A DNA stretch of 33,340 nucleotides, taken from UMGS1279 sp045577695. Lineage in GTDB: Bacteria; Bacillota; Clostridia; Oscillospirales; Acutalibacteraceae. The notes below the pieces were generated by a model. It was not told the origin of the DNA. It did not search any database and saw nothing but the letters and a program-made list of their open reading frames with translations. The position numbers and the translations under genes were made by a program. The stretch spans positions 1 through 33,340 of the forward strand of contig JAZNIW010000050.1 in the NCBI GenBank assembly GCA_045577695.1. Direction: 5' to 3'. Shown here piece by piece: positions 7,654 to 13,432 of the stretch; within the stretch, counting starts at the first letter, position 1; each line of letters begins with the position of its first letter.

Positions 7654-8727
7654 TTAAAAATTGCTAATGAGCAATTCTTTAATTTTTCCTCTTGCTTGCG
7701 CTTGACAGTTAATCATTCGGGTTGCCTCTACTCGTTTGATTTTATGTGCAGAGTAGATGTTATCGAAGAAATCGTCCTCCGCATTTGAGTTCTTGGGGTC
7801 AGAGTTGCTGATTACAACCTTTGCGCCCTTTTTATCCATATCATCTACGAAACGAGCAAGTTCAATCTGTTCTTCATCATTAAACAAATTTTCGGTATAT
7901 GCAGTAAAACTCGCAGTATCGGTTATCGGTCTGTATGGCGGATCAAAATATACAAATGTATTTTCATCAATAAAGTTTGCAGACTCTCTATAATCACCAC
8001 AAACAATGTTAACCTTCTGTAATTTTTCTGATACCGCGCGAAGATTCTTCTCATCGCAAATCATCGGATTCTTATATGCGCCCATAGGAACATTAAAGAG
8101 TCCTTTTTTGTTTACACGGAACAAGCCATTAAAACAAGTTTTATTAAGAAAAATCATCAAAGCGGCTTTTAGGGTGTTTATGTTTTCGTTGCCGCTAACC
8201 TTTAAATCGTTAAAACGCGCGCGCTTTTCATTGTAATAAATCTTTCGGCTATCGGTATCCAACGGGATGAATTCGCTTTGCATCTTGTAAAGCACTTTTA
8301 TCAATTCATCAATGTCATCACGAATAATACGATAGGCGTTAATTAGTTCGGCATTTATATCGCCGATATAAACCTCTCTCAAATCATATTTGCTAAGTAT
8401 ATCAAATAAGACTGCACCACCCCCAACAAAGGGTTCTGCATACTTTGTAATATTTTCTTTAGCAAAAGGATAATAATGTTCAATTTCTTTCAGAAGTTGA
8501 CCTTTGCCGCCCGCCCATTTTAAGAACGGCTTAACCGCTTTTTCTTCGCTCTCAATATATCTGCGACTGCGTGCGTCTTCCGGCTTTTGAGCATTGATCG
8601 GTATAATCCACATATTACCCAACATAGCTACGTCGGATATACGGTTTTCCTTACATAAAGTCAAAACTCGTCTATGCGAAATATTCCATTTTTCGGCGGC
8701 TTCATTAGCTGTCATATATGCCAACAT
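7654..8727 (-). CDS. D12-class (Dam/DpnM-like) adenine-N6 methyltransferase with N-terminal helix-turn-helix
   Basis: The catalytic part (from about residue 67) has the D12-class motifs KPFLKWAGGKGQLL, FVGGGAV and VYFDPPYRP (the DPPY catalytic motif), in the order of Dam/DpnM enzymes that methylate adenine in GATC. The first ~55 residues form a separate domain (TANEAAEKWNISHRRVLTL, then GNMWIIP) that looks like an excisionase/MerR-type helix-turn-helix. This could let the enzyme repress its own promoter. The start is ATG 8727, 9 nt after AGGAG. An upstream TTG (8733) is too close to that site. It is the first gene of the cassette and would establish protection before the nucleases are made. 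Confidence 0.9.
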   Translation of the reverse strand: MLAYMTANEAAEKWNISHRRVLTLCKENRISDVAMLGNMWIIPINAQKPEDARSRRYIESEEKAVKPFLKWAGGKGQLLKEIEHYYPFAKENITKYAEPFVGGGAVLFDILSKYDLREVYIGDINAELINAYRIIRDDIDELIKVLYKMQSEFIPLDTDSRKIYYNEKRARFNDLKVSGNENINTLKAALMIFLNKTCFNGLFRVNKKGLFNVPMGAYKNPMICDEKNLRAVSEKLQKVNIVCGDYRESANFIDENTFVYFDPPYRPITDTASFTAYTENLFNDEEQIELARFVDDMDKKGAKVVISNSDPKNSNAEDDFFDNIYSAHKIKRVEATRMINCQAQARGKIKELLISNF

Positions 8728-8750
8728 TACCAATCACTCCTTTTGAAATC

Positions 8751-8779
8751 ATTATATTCCAAAACGCGAACAATAGCAA
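8751..8779 (-). promoter_or_regulatory. Promoter of the restriction-modification operon
   Basis: On the minus strand TTGCTA (8774-8779) and TATAAT (8751-8756) are separated by 17 bp. This predicts a leader of about 15-20 nt before the ribosome binding site of the HTH-methyltransferase gene, leaving little room for an operator other than over the promoter itself. Confidence 0.6.
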
Positions 8780-8791
8780 TACCAAAATGCA

Positions 8792-8828
8792 AAAAAGATG
8801 ATTTATCCCTTAAATAAATCATCTTTTT
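8792..8828. terminator. Bidirectional hairpin terminator at the right end of the cassette
   Basis: A perfect 14-bp stem (AAAAAGATGATTTA / TAAATCATCTTTTT) closes a 9-nt loop. On the minus strand it ends in a T6 run and would stop transcripts from the PepSY lipoprotein and small-ORF side just before the cassette promoter. Confidence 0.8.
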
Positions 8829-8839
8829 ACTGTCCTTTA
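8828..8839. repeat. 12-bp inverted repeat, right copy
   Basis: TACTGTCCTTTA is the exact reverse complement of 5039-5050. With that copy it brackets a 3.8-kb segment containing only the four restriction-modification genes and two terminators. No target-site duplication is seen outside the repeats. Confidence 0.6.
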
Positions 8840-8851
8840 CGGTTCAATGCC

Positions 8852-8953
8852 TTACGAAGCGACTCCCTTTGGACTGGGCGGTTGTTTTTTTATGCTTGTT
8901 ATGTAGCCTGTCGTTACAATAAGGACTAAAATTATTAAATAATAATATCCCAT
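8852..8953 (-). CDS. Possible 33-residue single-span membrane peptide
   Basis: An ATG-to-TAA frame of 33 codons encodes a short N-terminal Gly-Tyr stretch, a hydrophobic segment (LIILVLIVTT, about residues 6-15) and a basic, proline-rich tail (IKKQPPSPKG). GGGG lies about 8 nt before the ATG. It sits 68 nt after the PepSY lipoprotein stop, on the same strand, and ends just before the terminator at 8792-8828. The layout resembles small membrane peptides or holin-like toxins, but no family is recognised and it may not be expressed. Confidence 0.35.
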   Translation of the reverse strand: MGYYYLIILVLIVTTGYITSIKKQPPSPKGVAS

Positions 8954-9021
8954 AGCATCAACCCCGTTTTCGAGGGCAAGAATTAAACCGCCTTCAAAAG
9001 AAGGATTCGAATTTGGAGGAA

Positions 9022-9528
9022 TCAGTCGTCTATTTCCTTGTCAATAATTTTACCTGTTACAGCGTTTACTTCGTAATCGTAATCCTTGCCCTTATATTCG
9101 AACGAAACGTCATAATGAAGAACACCGTTATCCCGATCGAGTTCGATTTCATAATCGTAGATTTCGCTTGCTTTAAAGCCGGCATCCTTTAATGCTATAG
9201 ATTTTGCTTTGCTCTTTGAAATCGAAGTTTCGGTTGAAGACGAGGGAGACTGTAATGTGGAAGTTTCGGCTTTTTTAGAGGCGGTAGGGTTTTCAAAACC
9301 GGTCTGAGACTTAAAAGAGGCGACACTTGTCTGAAGATCGGTATTTGAAGTGGTGCCTTCTGCCATTTCCTTGGTAGAAACTAAGGCACTCTCTTCTAAG
9401 GCGTTGATTATTTCCTTGGGTGCTTCGTCTGTGTGAACGTGAATTTCCGGCGAGCAGGCAGATAATGCGAATATTAAAGCAAGGGAGAATGTTAATGCGA
9501 GTAATTTACATATACGTGTTTTTTTCAT
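9022..9528 (-). CDS. PepSY-domain lipoprotein
   Basis: The 168-residue protein starts with a lipoprotein signal peptide (KKTRICKLLAL, hydrophobic core, lipobox ALSAC, so Cys26 is the lipidated residue). A Ser/Thr-rich linker (about 50-105) follows, then a C-terminal PepSY domain: SKAKSIALKDAGF, a YDYEIELDRDNG strand, then YDYEVNAVTGKIID. PepSY domains are found on surface proteins and are proposed to inhibit proteases or modulate the envelope, and the actual role here is unknown. The start ATG has AAGGAGG 9 nt upstream. Confidence 0.85.
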   Translation of the reverse strand: MKKTRICKLLALTFSLALIFALSACSPEIHVHTDEAPKEIINALEESALVSTKEMAEGTTSNTDLQTSVASFKSQTGFENPTASKKAETSTLQSPSSSTETSISKSKAKSIALKDAGFKASEIYDYEIELDRDNGVLHYDVSFEYKGKDYDYEVNAVTGKIIDKEIDD

Positions 9529-9664
9529 AAGTGTAAACCTCCTTCAGCCTTTAAATATTTTTATTTTATGAAAAAACGGACGGATATGATACCCGCCCGT
9601 TTTGCTTTCGATTGGTGGGCGGCTAATTGGTCGCCAAACGCCAATTCGTGATATCGTATTTATA
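9529..9664. other. Intergenic stretch containing a terminator
   Basis: Only the ribosome binding site of the PepSY lipoprotein gene and a terminator hairpin (9573-9603) are recognised. A minus-strand frame at 9544-9798 runs through that hairpin and through a rubrerythrin remnant, and is not believed to be a gene. Confidence 0.5.
9573..9603 (-). terminator. Intrinsic terminator
   Basis: On the minus strand AAAACGGGCGGG pairs, with one mismatch, with CCGTCCGTTTT across an 8-nt loop and is followed by a T6 run. It would end transcripts from the small membrane protein gene at 9822-10022. Confidence 0.65.
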
Positions 9665-9727
9665 TTATTTGAAATATCTCTTGAGAAGTCCCTCAAATGC
9701 CTTGCCGTGTCGAGCTTCGTCTTGAAA
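9665..9727 (-). pseudogene. Remnant of a second rubrerythrin gene (C-terminal end only)
   Basis: The minus strand encodes DEARHGKAFEGLLKRYFK and a stop. This is nearly the same as the end of the rubrerythrin at 10206 (DEARHGKAFEGLLNRYFG), including the iron-binding E-x-x-H. The DNA is also close to the intact copy. Reading further upstream in frame meets a TAA two codons before the conserved stretch, and no diiron helix precedes it. It is therefore a decayed paralogue, or a scar of recombination between two copies. Confidence 0.75.
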
Positions 9728-9821
9728 TTAAGCCCGAAAACCGCTTGAATAAAGGGCTTTGTTATTGAATTTCCAAAAATCCCACTTTTGTCACACAAAA
9801 CCGAATCATATTATGCTCTTT

Positions 9822-10022
9822 TTATTCATCATCAGCATTTTTCTTTTTGTGAACTTTATTGATGATTGTAACAACAATCACAAAGCAGATTGTATTTACG
9901 AATCCTTCAATTAAAATTTCAATATATGTTTTTTGGAACAATAATCCAATCAGTGCAACAACAATTGTAAAAATCACATATACTAATAAAAATTTCAAAA
10001 TATTCTTGCCGAAGTTTTTCAT
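9822..10022 (-). CDS. Small two-span membrane protein, unknown function
   Basis: The 66-residue protein has two hydrophobic segments (FLLVYVIFTIVVALIGLLF and about 43-57, FVNTICFVIVVTII) and a basic/acidic tail (KVHKKKNADDE). The family is not recognised. The start is ATG 10022, 7 nt after GGGAG. The TTG one codon earlier is less likely. It has its own promoter (10058-10086) and terminator (9573-9603), so it looks like a monocistronic envelope gene. Confidence 0.7.
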   Translation of the reverse strand: MKNFGKNILKFLLVYVIFTIVVALIGLLFQKTYIEILIEGFVNTICFVIVVTIINKVHKKKNADDE

Positions 10023-10042
10023 CAAATCACTCCCAAAACAAA

Positions 10043-10071
10043 AGATGTGCTACCATTATGATAGCACATCT
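10043..10071. promoter_or_regulatory. Inverted repeat over the -10 region, possible operator or hairpin
   Basis: A perfect 10-bp inverted repeat (AGATGTGCTA / TAGCACATCT) has a 9-nt centre. On the minus strand it covers the -10 box of the promoter at 10058-10086 and is followed by TTTTGTTTT. It can therefore be read as an operator, or as a terminator for minus-strand transcription coming from the rubrerythrin side. Confidence 0.55.
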
Positions 10072-10086
10072 CAGGTGATTTTGCAA
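10058..10086 (-). promoter_or_regulatory. Promoter of the small membrane protein gene
   Basis: On the minus strand TTGCAA (10081-10086), a 17-bp spacer and TATCAT (10058-10063) form a reasonable sigma-A-type promoter about 35 nt before the start codon. Confidence 0.4.
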
Positions 10087-10090
10087 CATA

Positions 10091-10200
10091 TAGCCTCCAC
10101 TTGTCAGGGGAGGTGGATTTTGCGAAGCAAAAGACGGAGGGGTAGTTTTCTCTCCCTCCGCCTCGCAATACTCGGCACCTCCCTCGTCAGAGGGAGGCAA
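10091..10200. repeat. Intergenic palindromic repeat element
   Basis: The stretch is built from inverted segments: CCTCCACTTGTCAGGGGAGG, GACGGAGGGGTAG against CTCCCTCCGCC, and CCTCCCTCGTCAGAGGGAGG at the right end. I recognise this GGGAGG...GACGGAGGG pattern as a multi-copy intergenic element in Clostridia genomes. It encodes nothing and could act as a terminator for rubrerythrin. Mobility is an inference. Confidence 0.6.
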
Positions 10201-10205
10201 TTTTA

Positions 10206-10748
10206 TTAACCAAAATATCTATTAAGAAGGCCCTCAAATGCCTTGCCGTGTCGAGCCTCGTCGCGAGCCATCTCGTGTACGGTGTCGTGGATGGCATCGA
10301 GACCCAGTTCTTTGGCCAATTTTGCCAATTCGGTTTTACCGTGAGTGGCGCCGTTTTCCGCCTCCACGCGAACCGCGAGGTTTTCTTTGGTGCTATCGCT
10401 TACCACCTCGCCGAGAAGTTCGGCAAATTTAGAGGCATGTTCGGCTTCTTCCAAAGCGGCTTTTTCCCAGTATAAGCCAATTTCAGGATAACCTTCACGG
10501 TGGGCTACTCTTGCCATGGCAAGATACATACCAACCTCGGTGCACTCACCCACGAAATTCTCACGAAGACCGGCGATGATTCTTTCATCTACGCCTTTTG
10601 CAATGCCGACAACGTGTTCGGCTGCCCAGGTTTGTTCGCCGCTTTGCTCAGCGAATTTAGTGTCGGGAGCGTGGCAGATCGGGCACTCAGAGGGAGCGCT
10701 ATCACCATTATGAACATAACCACAAACTAAACATACATACTTTTTCAT
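10206..10748 (-). CDS. rbr: Reverse rubrerythrin (rubredoxin domain first)
   Basis: This is a non-haem iron peroxidase that detoxifies H2O2/O2 in anaerobes. The 180 residues begin with a rubredoxin-like iron site (C6-x-x-C9, C22-x-x-C25). The four-helix diiron ferritin-like domain follows, with E-x-x-H ligands in ALEEAEHASKF and ARDEARHGKAF. This order, rubredoxin before diiron, is the reverse of classical rubrerythrin and is typical of Clostridium RevRbr, which is PerR-controlled. The ATG at 10748 (GGAGG 8 nt upstream) is used. The frame extends further upstream into perR without a better start. It lies 19 nt after perR, so the two form an operon. Confidence 0.93.
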   Translation of the reverse strand: MKKYVCLVCGYVHNGDSAPSECPICHAPDTKFAEQSGEQTWAAEHVVGIAKGVDERIIAGLRENFVGECTEVGMYLAMARVAHREGYPEIGLYWEKAALEEAEHASKFAELLGEVVSDSTKENLAVRVEAENGATHGKTELAKLAKELGLDAIHDTVHEMARDEARHGKAFEGLLNRYFG

Positions 10749-10767
10749 TTCTATTTCCTCCAAAAAA

Positions 10768-11166
10768 TTAATATTTATTTTGAACCGAAGCCTTTTGACA
10801 TTCGGCACATTGACCGTAAAAAACGATGTGATGGCCAACGATCGGTAAACCGACATAGGCAGAACTTTGCGCTACAAAATCCTTAACGAAGGGGATTTCA
10901 ACATCCACAATACCGTGACAAGTTCCACAACAAAGATGCGGATGAGGCGTTTCGGTAGCATCGTAATGCTCACATCCATCCTGCGTTTTAAAGGAAAGAA
11001 TCGTACCCTCTAATGCCAATTCCGCTAAATTGCGATAGACGGTGCCTAAGCTGATATTTGGAATATGCTGCCGCGCCTGCTCATAAATATAAGAAGCGGT
11101 AGGATGCTTTTTTGTAGAACGAAGGATTTGCAAAATTGTTTCCCGCTGTTTCGAATAGCGTTTCAT
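10768..11166 (-). CDS. perR: Peroxide-responsive repressor PerR (Fur family)
   Basis: The 132-residue Fur-family regulator has an N-terminal winged helix with the recognition region ISLGTVYRNLAELA. All five metal-sensing residues of B. subtilis PerR appear to be present: H21, D69, H75, H77 and D88 by position in this protein. The Asp in IVD separates PerR from Fur, which has Glu there. The structural zinc site is C80/C83 and C120/C123. The start is ATG 11166, close behind AAGGGG. A TTG 15 nt earlier is possible. It is the first gene of the perR-rubrerythrin operon, and a palindrome at its promoter suggests autorepression. Confidence 0.88.
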   Translation of the reverse strand: MKRYSKQRETILQILRSTKKHPTASYIYEQARQHIPNISLGTVYRNLAELALEGTILSFKTQDGCEHYDATETPHPHLCCGTCHGIVDVEIPFVKDFVAQSSAYVGLPIVGHHIVFYGQCAECQKASVQNKY

Positions 11167-11179
11167 ACTGGCCCCTTTC

Positions 11180-11204
11180 AATAACAGTAATAGTTACTGT
11201 TATT
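11180..11204. promoter_or_regulatory. Candidate PerR operator (perfect 11-3-11 palindrome)
   Basis: AATAACAGTAA, TAG, TTACTGTTATT form a perfect inverted repeat between the perR promoter and its start codon. The architecture is Fur/PerR-like, but the arms differ from the Bacillus per box (TTATAAT), so the assignment rests on position. Confidence 0.6.
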
Positions 11205-11233
11205 ATATTATATCATTCTTTTTAATTTGTCAA
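11202..11233 (-). promoter_or_regulatory. perR-rbr promoter
   Basis: On the minus strand a perfect TTGACA (11228-11233) is followed by two overlapping TATAAT boxes, at 11207-11212 (15-bp spacer) and 11202-11207 (20-bp spacer). Neither spacing is ideal. The palindrome at 11180-11204 touches the downstream box. Confidence 0.55.
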
Positions 11234-11308
11234 GTCTTTTTTGAAAAAATTTTTTAAAGATGTATTTTTCATCTTTTCGGTTGCAAACTAAAAGCGGAGG
11301 TAGAAAAA

Positions 11309-11539
11309 ATGAAAAAATTATTTTTGCTTATTTCGGTATGTCTATTGTCCTTGTTTCTGGTGGGGTGTAACCGCGGCAATTCCGACGATGTCGGCAGCGA
11401 TGGTATGCTCTCCTCAACCATTTCAACGGTGGAATCGACCACGGAAGATATCGTCAGCGATATTACAGAGCCGGCTTCCGATATCGCCTCCGGCATCGAA
11501 TCCGATGTTTCTTCCGGTACCAACGATAGCTCGAAATGA
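11309..11539 (+). CDS. Small Ser/Thr/Asp-rich lipoprotein, unknown function
   Basis: The 76-residue protein has a lipoprotein signal (KKLFLLISVCLLSLFLVGC, with Cys20 as the lipid site). The low-complexity acidic tail is rich in Ser, Thr, Asp and Ile (repeated SDI / SGIES). A clean GGAGG lies 8 nt before the ATG. No domain is recognised. It is the only plus-strand gene between sigE and 32 kb and ends at the bidirectional terminator 11559-11599. Confidence 0.7.
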   Translation: MKKLFLLISVCLLSLFLVGCNRGNSDDVGSDGMLSSTISTVESTTEDIVSDITEPASDIASGIESDVSSGTNDSSK

Positions 11540-11558
11540 TCCGTTCGGTGCAATAGAC

Positions 11559-11599
11559 AAAAACACAGCGACAGGAGAGGTTCCTTGTCGCTGTGTTTT
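11559..11599. terminator. Bidirectional terminator between the lipoprotein and the microcompartment operon
   Basis: A 14-bp stem (AAAACACAGCGACA / TGTCGCTGTGTTTT), extended by GGA/TCC around the loop, has T-runs on both strands. It ends the lipoprotein gene on plus and the last gene of the microcompartment locus (stop at 11606) on minus. Confidence 0.85.
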
Positions 11600-11605
11600 G
11601 TATTA

Positions 11606-12745
11606 TTACATCTCAGGGGTAATGTGCCCCAAAATGCGCTCAATGCCGGCGGGGTCAACCTCGCGCGGATTGGTAGCAGTACAGGCATCGGCCATTGCGG
11701 CTGACACGATTGACTCTTTTTCTTTCTTAAATTGCTCGGGGGTAACGCCGGCAGCCCACAAAGTGGCCGGCATATCCATACGGCGCATCATATGTTGTAT
11801 TTCTTCAATCAAACTTTCCACCGCAATACGCACATTATCGTGCGGCAACCCGATTTTTCGAGCGATATCGGCATAACGGCTCGCGGCCTCGGTCGGTTGG
11901 TTGCCAAAGCAACCGCGAAGGTGGGCATTGTAGCGAATCACGTGGGGCAAAAGCAAGGCGTTGGCGCGGCCGTGAGGAATATGAAATTTGGCGCCAAGAG
12001 CATGTGCAATACCGTGATTAATGCCTAGACCAACCTCATTAAAAGCCATACCGGCCAAACAAGAGGCGCTGTGCATTTTTTCGCGGGCTACCACATCGTC
12101 ACCGTGTTTAAAGGCAAAGGGAAGATATCGAAAAGCCAACAGAAGGGATTTTTCGGCCAACGCATCCGAAGCATCGTTGTTTTGCAGCGAAACCAAGGCT
12201 TCAAACGCGTGGGTGATTACATCCATACCGGTATCCGCCGTCACCGAAGGGGGGGCGCTTAAGACCAATTCGGGGTCTAAAATGGCCAAATCGGGAATCA
12301 AATCTTCATCCACCAAAGGGAACTTGCGCCCCTCAGCGATATCGGTCACCACGGCAAACTTAGTCACCTCAGAACCGGTGCCGCTGGTGGTTGGAATGGC
12401 AATGAGTTTCAAATCCCCCATTCCGGAACGTTCGCCCATTAAAACGATGGCTTTTGCGGCATCGATCGCCGAACCGCCGCCGAGGGCAATGACGATTTCA
12501 CCACTGTTTTCGGTGATGAATTTCAGTCCCTTGGCAATCAACTCGGTGGTAGGATCGGGGATCACCTCGTCAAAAACGGAAACCTTTTTATAGCCGCCCA
12601 TTTTATCGGTGATTTTTTCAATTAAACCCGAACTTACCATAAATTTATCGGTAATAATAACGGCCGAAGCCCCGTTAAACTCATACAAAGTGTCTAACGC
12701 ATTTTGATTAAACCGAACTTCGGTGCGTATTTTAAAACGATTCAT
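11606..12745 (-). CDS. pduQ: Iron-dependent alcohol dehydrogenase, PduQ-like 1-propanol dehydrogenase
   Basis: This NAD(H)-dependent reductase of propionaldehyde to 1-propanol regenerates NAD+ for the acylating aldehyde dehydrogenase. The 379 residues show the group III alcohol dehydrogenase signatures: GGGSAIDAAKA (nucleotide binding, about 94-104), IPTTSGTGSEVT, and the iron-ligand histidines in GINHGIAHALGAKFHIPHG. No N-terminal targeting helix is visible, so it may bind the compartment through a partner. It is the last gene of the locus, and its start ATG has GAGG 7 nt upstream. A second, unrelated alcohol dehydrogenase lies at 19813. Confidence 0.85.
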   Translation of the reverse strand: MNRFKIRTEVRFNQNALDTLYEFNGASAVIITDKFMVSSGLIEKITDKMGGYKKVSVFDEVIPDPTTELIAKGLKFITENSGEIVIALGGGSAIDAAKAIVLMGERSGMGDLKLIAIPTTSGTGSEVTKFAVVTDIAEGRKFPLVDEDLIPDLAILDPELVLSAPPSVTADTGMDVITHAFEALVSLQNNDASDALAEKSLLLAFRYLPFAFKHGDDVVAREKMHSASCLAGMAFNEVGLGINHGIAHALGAKFHIPHGRANALLLPHVIRYNAHLRGCFGNQPTEAASRYADIARKIGLPHDNVRIAVESLIEEIQHMMRRMDMPATLWAAGVTPEQFKKEKESIVSAAMADACTATNPREVDPAGIERILGHITPEM

Positions 12746-12758
12746 AAACTAACCTCAA

Positions 12759-13400
12759 TTATCGAACGATACTCACTTTTGCCCCGTTTTTCAAACCGGC
12801 GGCATTGGCATCATCCGTGTCCAAATGCATTTCCAAACGAAAATCCTTGTGAACGCGAACTTGCACATCGAAAAAGCGGGTTTTCCGCTCACCAAAAGCA
12901 TCGATATCTACATAGTCATTATCCTTCACTCCGAAGGCTGCGCCGTCCTCAAGACTCATATGAATGTGACGGTTGGCGATAATACATCCCTCTTGCAAGG
13001 TAACGATGCCTTTGGGTCCGATGATGGTAATGGGAGCCGATCCGGATATTTTTCCGCTTTCGCGCACCGGAGGAACTACCTTTAACGTATAGGAATCGGT
13101 ACGGGAAATTTCAACCTGCGAGGCCGAACGAACCGGCCCAAGCACCCGCACCTTTTCAATCGGCCGCAAAGAGGGACCGACGATGGTTAGGGTTTCTTTA
13201 CAAGCATACTGTCCCGGTTGGGAAAGGTCCTTAAAAGGGGTCAGCGTGTAACCCTTGCCAAATAAAATCTCGACGTGCTCTTGTGAGAGATGAATATGAC
13301 GATTGGAAATACCAACCGGAATTTCTCCCACAGTATCATTTGACTGATTTTCAATGGCTTTTAAGATCGCGGCAGCAACTGCCGGAATATTGATATCCAT
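12759..13400 (-). CDS. pduL: Phosphate propanoyltransferase PduL
   Basis: PduL converts propionyl-CoA and phosphate to propionyl phosphate, recycling CoA inside the microcompartment. The 213 residues hold two copies of the PduL domain with the metal-binding signatures NRHIHLS (about 33-39) and NRHIHMSLEDG (about 142-152), and a final DTDDANAAG. Residues 4-18 (IPAVAAAILKAIENQ) form a short amphipathic helix of the encapsulation-peptide kind. Length is normal. It lies between the CoA-acylating aldehyde dehydrogenase and pduQ, giving the split-to-acid and split-to-alcohol branches. Confidence 0.93.
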   Translation of the reverse strand: MDINIPAVAAAILKAIENQSNDTVGEIPVGISNRHIHLSQEHVEILFGKGYTLTPFKDLSQPGQYACKETLTIVGPSLRPIEKVRVLGPVRSASQVEISRTDSYTLKVVPPVRESGKISGSAPITIIGPKGIVTLQEGCIIANRHIHMSLEDGAAFGVKDNDYVDIDAFGERKTRFFDVQVRVHKDFRLEMHLDTDDANAAGLKNGAKVSIVR

Positions 13401-13432
13401 AAAAAGGAGTCTCCTTTCCTACCGATAAATGA

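Noticed and set aside
5030..8850. Target-site duplication around the restriction cassette
   Set aside because: Bases outside the two 12-bp repeats (GTACTC and CGGTTC) do not match, so transposition is not shown.
9544..9798. 84-codon minus-strand reading frame
   Set aside because: It runs through an intrinsic terminator and the rubrerythrin remnant in another frame, with no ribosome binding site.
10749..10856. N-terminal extension of rubrerythrin into perR
   Set aside because: The extension has no ribosome binding site and overlaps perR. ATG 10748 has GGAGG at the right distance and begins the conserved rubredoxin domain.
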